DNA of 64,000 nt from Chloroflexota bacterium (GTDB lineage: Bacteria > Chloroflexota > UBA6077 > JACCZL01): assembly GCA_020845495.1 (NCBI GenBank), contig JADLFM010000137.1:232965-296964 (forward strand). Reading direction: 5' to 3'. Below the pieces are notes generated by a model. The model made no database searches. It saw only the letters and a list, made by a program, of their open reading frames with translations, and was not told where the DNA came from. The position numbers were made by a program, and so were the translations under genes. Of this stretch, positions 59,982-64,000 are shown piece by piece; position 1 is the first letter of the stretch; every line of letters starts with the position of its first letter.

Positions 59982-62918
59982 ATGACCGTTTCCCAGCCGC
60001 TGGCCGTGCGAACCGAGGTACCTGCCCTCCGGACCGTTTCTTCTGAGGGTCCCCACGCCCGTCCACGCACGGGCAGCGTGTCACTCGACGCATTCCTGGC
60101 AGCCGTACTCGTCATCGCCGCGCTAGGGCTGCGGCTCCCGTACCTCTGGACGATCCCGCGCTTCACCGACGAGACGCGCGAGGTCTTGCGCGCCTTCGCC
60201 ATCCTGCACGGCGAGACGCCTGGGCTGGTCAACGTCGACGACTACATCGGCGGCCTGTACAACTGGCTGCTCGCCGCCATCTTCTGGCTGACTGGCCCGA
60301 GTGCCGAAACGCCGCGCCTCGTCGTGGCCATCGCCAGCGCGCTGACCGTCGGTGCAACCTACCTGCTTGCCCGCGACCTGGGCGGACGGGCCGCAGCGCT
60401 AGTGACGGCCGGGTTGCTCGTCACGGCCGGGGGCCAGATTCTGTCGAACGGCCACATCGCCTGGTCCCACTGCCTGACGCCGCTCTTCACGACCCTGGCT
60501 GCCTGGCTGCTCCAGCGGGCGGTGCGCCGTGACAGCCGGGCGGCGTTGCTCGGGAGCGGCTTCACGTTCGGACTGGCGCTTCAGACTCACCCAGCCACGT
60601 TGGTGCTCTTGCCGGGGGCGGCGGTATACCTGCTCGGCTGGGGCAGGCGTTGGTTACGGACGCCCTGGCCCTACCTGGCGCTCGCGCTGTTCGTGCTCGC
60701 GATCTCGAACGTGCTCGCCTGCAACGCAATCGGCGCTTGCAATAGCGTCGGCGAGGCGAGCGTGGTGCAAGAGCGCTATGCTCAGGGCAAGTCGATCGTC
60801 GTCGACCTTCAAACGTACGTCGAGAATCACCTGCCCCACGGCGTCATGCTGCTCAGCTACCTCGCCGGCGCGGTCGACCAACGGGGACCGGTCGACGCAC
60901 GCGGCATGCCAAAGAGTTTCCTTCCGTACCTGCTCGATCCGACCCTCTGGCTCTACGGCGGCCTCAGCGTCGCGGGGCTGGTGTTCGCCGCCCGACGGGG
61001 CGCGCCGCTCGCGCTCCTCCTCACTCTCTCCTCGGTGTCGATCATGCCGTATTTCAACGAGCGCAAGTACGTCCCCATCAGTGACGGCCGCTACCTGATG
61101 CCTCTCCTACCGCTCGCTTATGCCGGCATCGGCATGCTGGCAGCAGCGCTCTGGCGCACGATTGGCGTGCGCGGCGCCGGCCTGCGCGCTGCCTGGACAC
61201 TTGCCATCGTCCTGCTTATCTCCTGGCCGCTCGTCCCCCTGACCCGCTACTACGGCCAGGAGATCGCGGCCGGCCGGACCAACGCCCCACTCTGGGACGT
61301 CGTCGGGCGGGCGACCGAGGCGCGCCGCCCAGAGGAGCCGGTGCTGCTCGACCGGGATCTGAGCGAGGTCAAACTCGAAGGCGGTGGTACGGCGTTTCGC
61401 TCGCTCCGGTTCCTGTTGGCCGGAGCGGGCCTCGACAGTCCCTCGGTCGACAACCTGGCCGGCTACGGCCGCACGATGGCGATCGGCACGAGCGCACTGC
61501 TCCTGACCGATGCGCGAGGCTTCGCAGGGCACGGGGGCGAGTTCAGCGACCTGCGGGCCCTGGGGGTGGTGGGGACACCCCTCTCGGCTCCGCCGTCCCC
61601 CGACGGATTCGGCATCTACCGCCTCGAGCGGATCGGCACCCGCGCCGATGGCAGCCTGGACGAGAGTCGGCTCAACACCGTAGCAGACGGTACGTCAGAT
61701 GACGTGGGCGAGCCGCTGGCCTGGAGCGCGACGATTGGGCCGCGCGGCATCTCCTTGTACCAGTCCAAGGGGAAAGAGACGGACAACGACGGGGACATGG
61801 CGACCCCTACGGCAAACGTACCGGTCGAGATCTTCGCGACCGGCCTGGTCAACCCGCGCGGCCTCGCGTTTCGGTCGGACGGCAGCCTGTTCGTCGCCGA
61901 GGCTGGCACCGGCAATCCCGGCGGCGCCGAGGCAGCCGCGGCCAACCCCGCCACAACCGAAGTGAGCGTCGGGCGTGAGAAGCCACACCGCTACGGGCGC
62001 ACCGGTCAGATTACGCGCATCATGCCGGACGGCGACATGGCGATCATGGCGAAGAACCTGCCCTCGATCGTCACGGCCGTCAATGAGGAGTGCGGGCCGA
62101 GCGCGCTGGTGTTCGTGGATGACACTCTGTACGTGCTGATGGCCTCAGGCGGCTGGGAGATCGGCGACCCGGCCTTTCACAGCGGCATCTATAAGCTCAC
62201 GTCGGATGGGCGGCTCGAGCGCCTCTGGGACATGACGGCCTACATCCTGGAGCATCCGGGCAAGGCCCGCATCGACGACCCACGCGCCGACGTGCCGGGC
62301 GGCATGGCCTACGGGATGACCTACTTGAACGGGAAGTTCTACGTCACGGATGCCAATCAGGATCAGGTGCTCGAGTACGACCCGGCCACCGGCGGAGTAC
62401 GTCAGGTCATCGAATACCCAAAGTCGAATCGCGCGCTGACCGGCATCACGGTCGGGCCGGACCAGAACCTCTACGTTGCCGAGATGGCGTCGAACAAGAT
62501 CACCCGAATCTCAGCCGACGGCGAGCACGCCGATGCAGCCACCAAACTCCTGATGCCGATCGACGTGGCGTTTGGGCCAGACGGGCGGATGTACGCGCTG
62601 GAGTTTACCGGCCGGCTACATCGTCCGGCTCCCGAGAATCAGCCCCACCGTGACACCCTCGTCGAGGGGCTGCGCGCGCCGACCGCGATGACCTTCGGTC
62701 CGGATGGCAACCTCTATGTCTCGGTCTGGGGCCAGAACTCGCCAAAGGGCGAGGGACAAATCCTGCGGCTCCGCCTGAATCCGGACTCCCCCGAGGTCGT
62801 CCAGCGCCGCGAGCTTTCTCGCTGGGTACTCGTCGGAAGCTGGATCGCCGGCATCCTGGTGTTTGGCCTGTTCGCGTACGTCGGTCTGCGCTTCCGAGCA
62901 CGCGAACATCGCGGGTAG
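59982..62918 (+). CDS. Membrane glycosyltransferase (GT-C/ArnT-like) fused to a ScyD/NHL-type beta-propeller
   Basis: 978 residues. Residues about 35-420 contain ten or so membrane segments with an early RFTDETREVLRA region (acidic catalytic-type loop) as in GT-C family glycosyltransferases that use lipid-linked sugars. Residues 600-930 form a beta-propeller of NHL/ScyD type with repeated GPDGxLYV-like strands (LAFRSDGSLFVAE, ITVGPDQNLYVAE, VAFGPDGRMYALE, MTFGPDGNLYVSV). A final membrane segment (about 945-967) and a basic end follow. The propeller probably faces outside. Fusion of the two is unusual; the sugar acceptor is unknown. Confidence 0.8.
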   Translation: MTVSQPLAVRTEVPALRTVSSEGPHARPRTGSVSLDAFLAAVLVIAALGLRLPYLWTIPRFTDETREVLRAFAILHGETPGLVNVDDYIGGLYNWLLAAIFWLTGPSAETPRLVVAIASALTVGATYLLARDLGGRAAALVTAGLLVTAGGQILSNGHIAWSHCLTPLFTTLAAWLLQRAVRRDSRAALLGSGFTFGLALQTHPATLVLLPGAAVYLLGWGRRWLRTPWPYLALALFVLAISNVLACNAIGACNSVGEASVVQERYAQGKSIVVDLQTYVENHLPHGVMLLSYLAGAVDQRGPVDARGMPKSFLPYLLDPTLWLYGGLSVAGLVFAARRGAPLALLLTLSSVSIMPYFNERKYVPISDGRYLMPLLPLAYAGIGMLAAALWRTIGVRGAGLRAAWTLAIVLLISWPLVPLTRYYGQEIAAGRTNAPLWDVVGRATEARRPEEPVLLDRDLSEVKLEGGGTAFRSLRFLLAGAGLDSPSVDNLAGYGRTMAIGTSALLLTDARGFAGHGGEFSDLRALGVVGTPLSAPPSPDGFGIYRLERIGTRADGSLDESRLNTVADGTSDDVGEPLAWSATIGPRGISLYQSKGKETDNDGDMATPTANVPVEIFATGLVNPRGLAFRSDGSLFVAEAGTGNPGGAEAAAANPATTEVSVGREKPHRYGRTGQITRIMPDGDMAIMAKNLPSIVTAVNEECGPSALVFVDDTLYVLMASGGWEIGDPAFHSGIYKLTSDGRLERLWDMTAYILEHPGKARIDDPRADVPGGMAYGMTYLNGKFYVTDANQDQVLEYDPATGGVRQVIEYPKSNRALTGITVGPDQNLYVAEMASNKITRISADGEHADAATKLLMPIDVAFGPDGRMYALEFTGRLHRPAPENQPHRDTLVEGLRAPTAMTFGPDGNLYVSVWGQNSPKGEGQILRLRLNPDSPEVVQRRELSRWVLVGSWIAGILVFGLFAYVGLRFRAREHRG

Positions 62919-63068
62919 GCGCACGGCACAAACGACACATTCGTTCCGCGGGGCACGGCGAGATGAGCCGGTCGACCGATCGTGGCGTCGGAACGCCGCC
63001 AGAGCCAGTTGGAATCGGGGCAGCGTCCGTCCCGGCCGCGTCGCTGGTAGCTGGGGGAGAGAAAGCAG

Positions 63069-63689
63069 CTAACCCTGGACGACTTGAATCGTGCCGACCA
63101 GGATAGCGTCTTCCTCCCAGACGGTCGCGGTCCCTGCCTGAGTGGTCAGCGGCACATGCGTCTGATTGTCCGGGCGGAGAACGCCGACGCTCACACCGTA
63201 CTCAGCCGGTAAGGTCTTGGACGAGATCTTGATCCGCATCTCGTCAACACCCGTATCGCCAGGCTTCCACTTCCTGAGCAGGTGACGACGCTGACCGATC
63301 TGATCGTCCTCCCTGGCGGCGATTCGACCGCCCTCGCCGACGATCTGGCCGAACGCCCGCAGATCCTCCTCGGCAGGTTCGACGGAGCGCCAGTAGAGCC
63401 AGAGCCGAAGCTCCTCGCCCGGGCGGACCCTCTCACGCTCGATCGTCACCCCATCGAGCCGCACCACACGCCCGAAGGTGACGCCAACGGGCGTGGTCGG
63501 CATGGCCGGGGGCGTCGCCGGCGGCAAGGCTTCAATCCGCTCGCGCGACGGCGCCAGCGTGCTCAACGGCGTGGGGACACCCGGTAGCCTCGGTTCACAA
63601 CCCGCGAGCAGCACCGATACGCCGAGCGCTCCCAATGACGAGAGCACTGCACGCCTACCACACAGCGGACGAGCCGGTCGAGGCATCAT
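63069..63689 (-). CDS. Lipoprotein with immunoglobulin-like domain, unknown function
   Basis: 206 residues with AGGAACC before two adjacent ATGs. The lipobox ends LLAGC (Cys30), followed by a Pro/Thr-rich linker of about 35 residues and a beta-rich domain starting VGVTFGRVVRLDGVTI. The stretch LRLWLYWRSVEPAEEDLRAF resembles a domain seen next to membrane glycosyltransferases in Chloroflexota. It is convergent with the glycosyltransferase fusion and may act with it on the cell surface. Confidence 0.7.
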   Translation of the reverse strand: MMPRPARPLCGRRAVLSSLGALGVSVLLAGCEPRLPGVPTPLSTLAPSRERIEALPPATPPAMPTTPVGVTFGRVVRLDGVTIERERVRPGEELRLWLYWRSVEPAEEDLRAFGQIVGEGGRIAAREDDQIGQRRHLLRKWKPGDTGVDEMRIKISSKTLPAEYGVSVGVLRPDNQTHVPLTTQAGTATVWEEDAILVGTIQVVQG

Positions 63690-63929
63690 TCGGGTTCCTA
63701 TACCTCAAGTAACGAGCGATCCGATCGCTGGCATCGCGTACCCGGACCACTGATGGGGGGCGGCGTTCGGCCTCGAGGCAGAGTGTCTTCCTTCCGGGGG
63801 ACGCCGGGCGGGGCAAAGCGTAACAAACGCCTCTAAGAAGAGCAAGGGAGCCGAGCCGGCCGGAGGCACAGATGCCGGGGTGTCCCACAGGATATTGCGT
63901 CAAGTACCCTGAGGCGTGGGAGGGCGCCG

Positions 63930-64000
63930 ATGGGTCGGACGGATTGGGACGCCGAAGAGGCACGGTGGGCGGAGCAGATCGAGGCCGTGGTGGGCGGGAT
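63930..64000 (+). CDS. Start of an unidentified gene, cut by the window end
   Basis: An ATG at 63930 with GGGAGGG six bases upstream opens a frame that runs to the window edge (MGRTDWDAEEARWAEQIEAV and on). It starts in a region free of other genes. Too short to identify. Confidence 0.5.
   Translation, partial: MGRTDWDAEEARWAEQIEAVVGG

Overview
The window is a GC-rich bacterial chromosomal segment with densely packed genes on both strands. Several features suggest a member of the Chloroflexota (Thermomicrobia-like): an N-acetylmuramoyl-L-alanine amidase with an extra N-terminal domain, a glycosyltransferase with a beta-propeller tail, an aminopeptidase P-efp-accB-xseA-xseB block, and CopC/CopD/cytochrome fusions. 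This is inferred from gene style; no rRNA or other phylogenetic marker was available to test it. I saw no insertion sequence, prophage, CRISPR array or rRNA.

Layout. 1-10.3 kb: mixed housekeeping and metabolic genes: a LarA-like racemase fragment, a CPBP protease, nrdR and a divergent RNase J, an enolase-superfamily dehydratase, a secreted cell-wall amidase, an HpcH/HpaI aldolase and a split AtuA-type pair. 10.5-17.8 kb: a YeiH-family transporter, then a copper-associated set (His-rich secreted protein, CopC, a small secreted protein, and one CopC-CopD-YtkA-like-cytochrome c fusion), then a YqhA-family membrane protein.

17.9-47.4 kb: a large catabolic island. A seven-gene minus-strand operon encodes a CoxG-like protein, three molybdenum-hydroxylase subunits, an M20 amidohydrolase, a RidA protein and an enolase-superfamily enzyme. 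Divergent from it are iolD- and iolE-like genes. Then come a GntR/FCD regulator with RidA, M24 peptidase and ornithine cyclodeaminase-like genes; two NMT1/SsuA-type ABC importers; two metal-dependent amidohydrolases; a class III aminotransferase; a Gfo/Idh/MocA oxidoreductase; and a beta-lactamase-fold hydrolase. Four promoter regions in the island carry the same palindrome, core TGCATGCA, on or next to a -10 box. One is in front of the GntR gene itself. I propose a single GntR-controlled regulon that imports and breaks down an N-containing (probably cyclic) organic compound.

47.7-54.9 kb: housekeeping block topA-aminopeptidase P-efp-accB-like-xseA-xseB-DUF212. 54.9-57.8 kb: sortase, WYL-type regulator, a tRNA-Arg with an unusual GCG anticodon (with clear promoter and terminator), and malate dehydrogenase. 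57.8-64 kb: a P-loop protein of the HPr kinase/PEP carboxykinase type, a large glycosyltransferase-beta-propeller fusion, a lipoprotein, and the start of a gene cut by the window end. Intergenic regions hold dispersed palindromes (perfect stems up to 24 bp), short tandem repeats and long hairpins between convergent genes.
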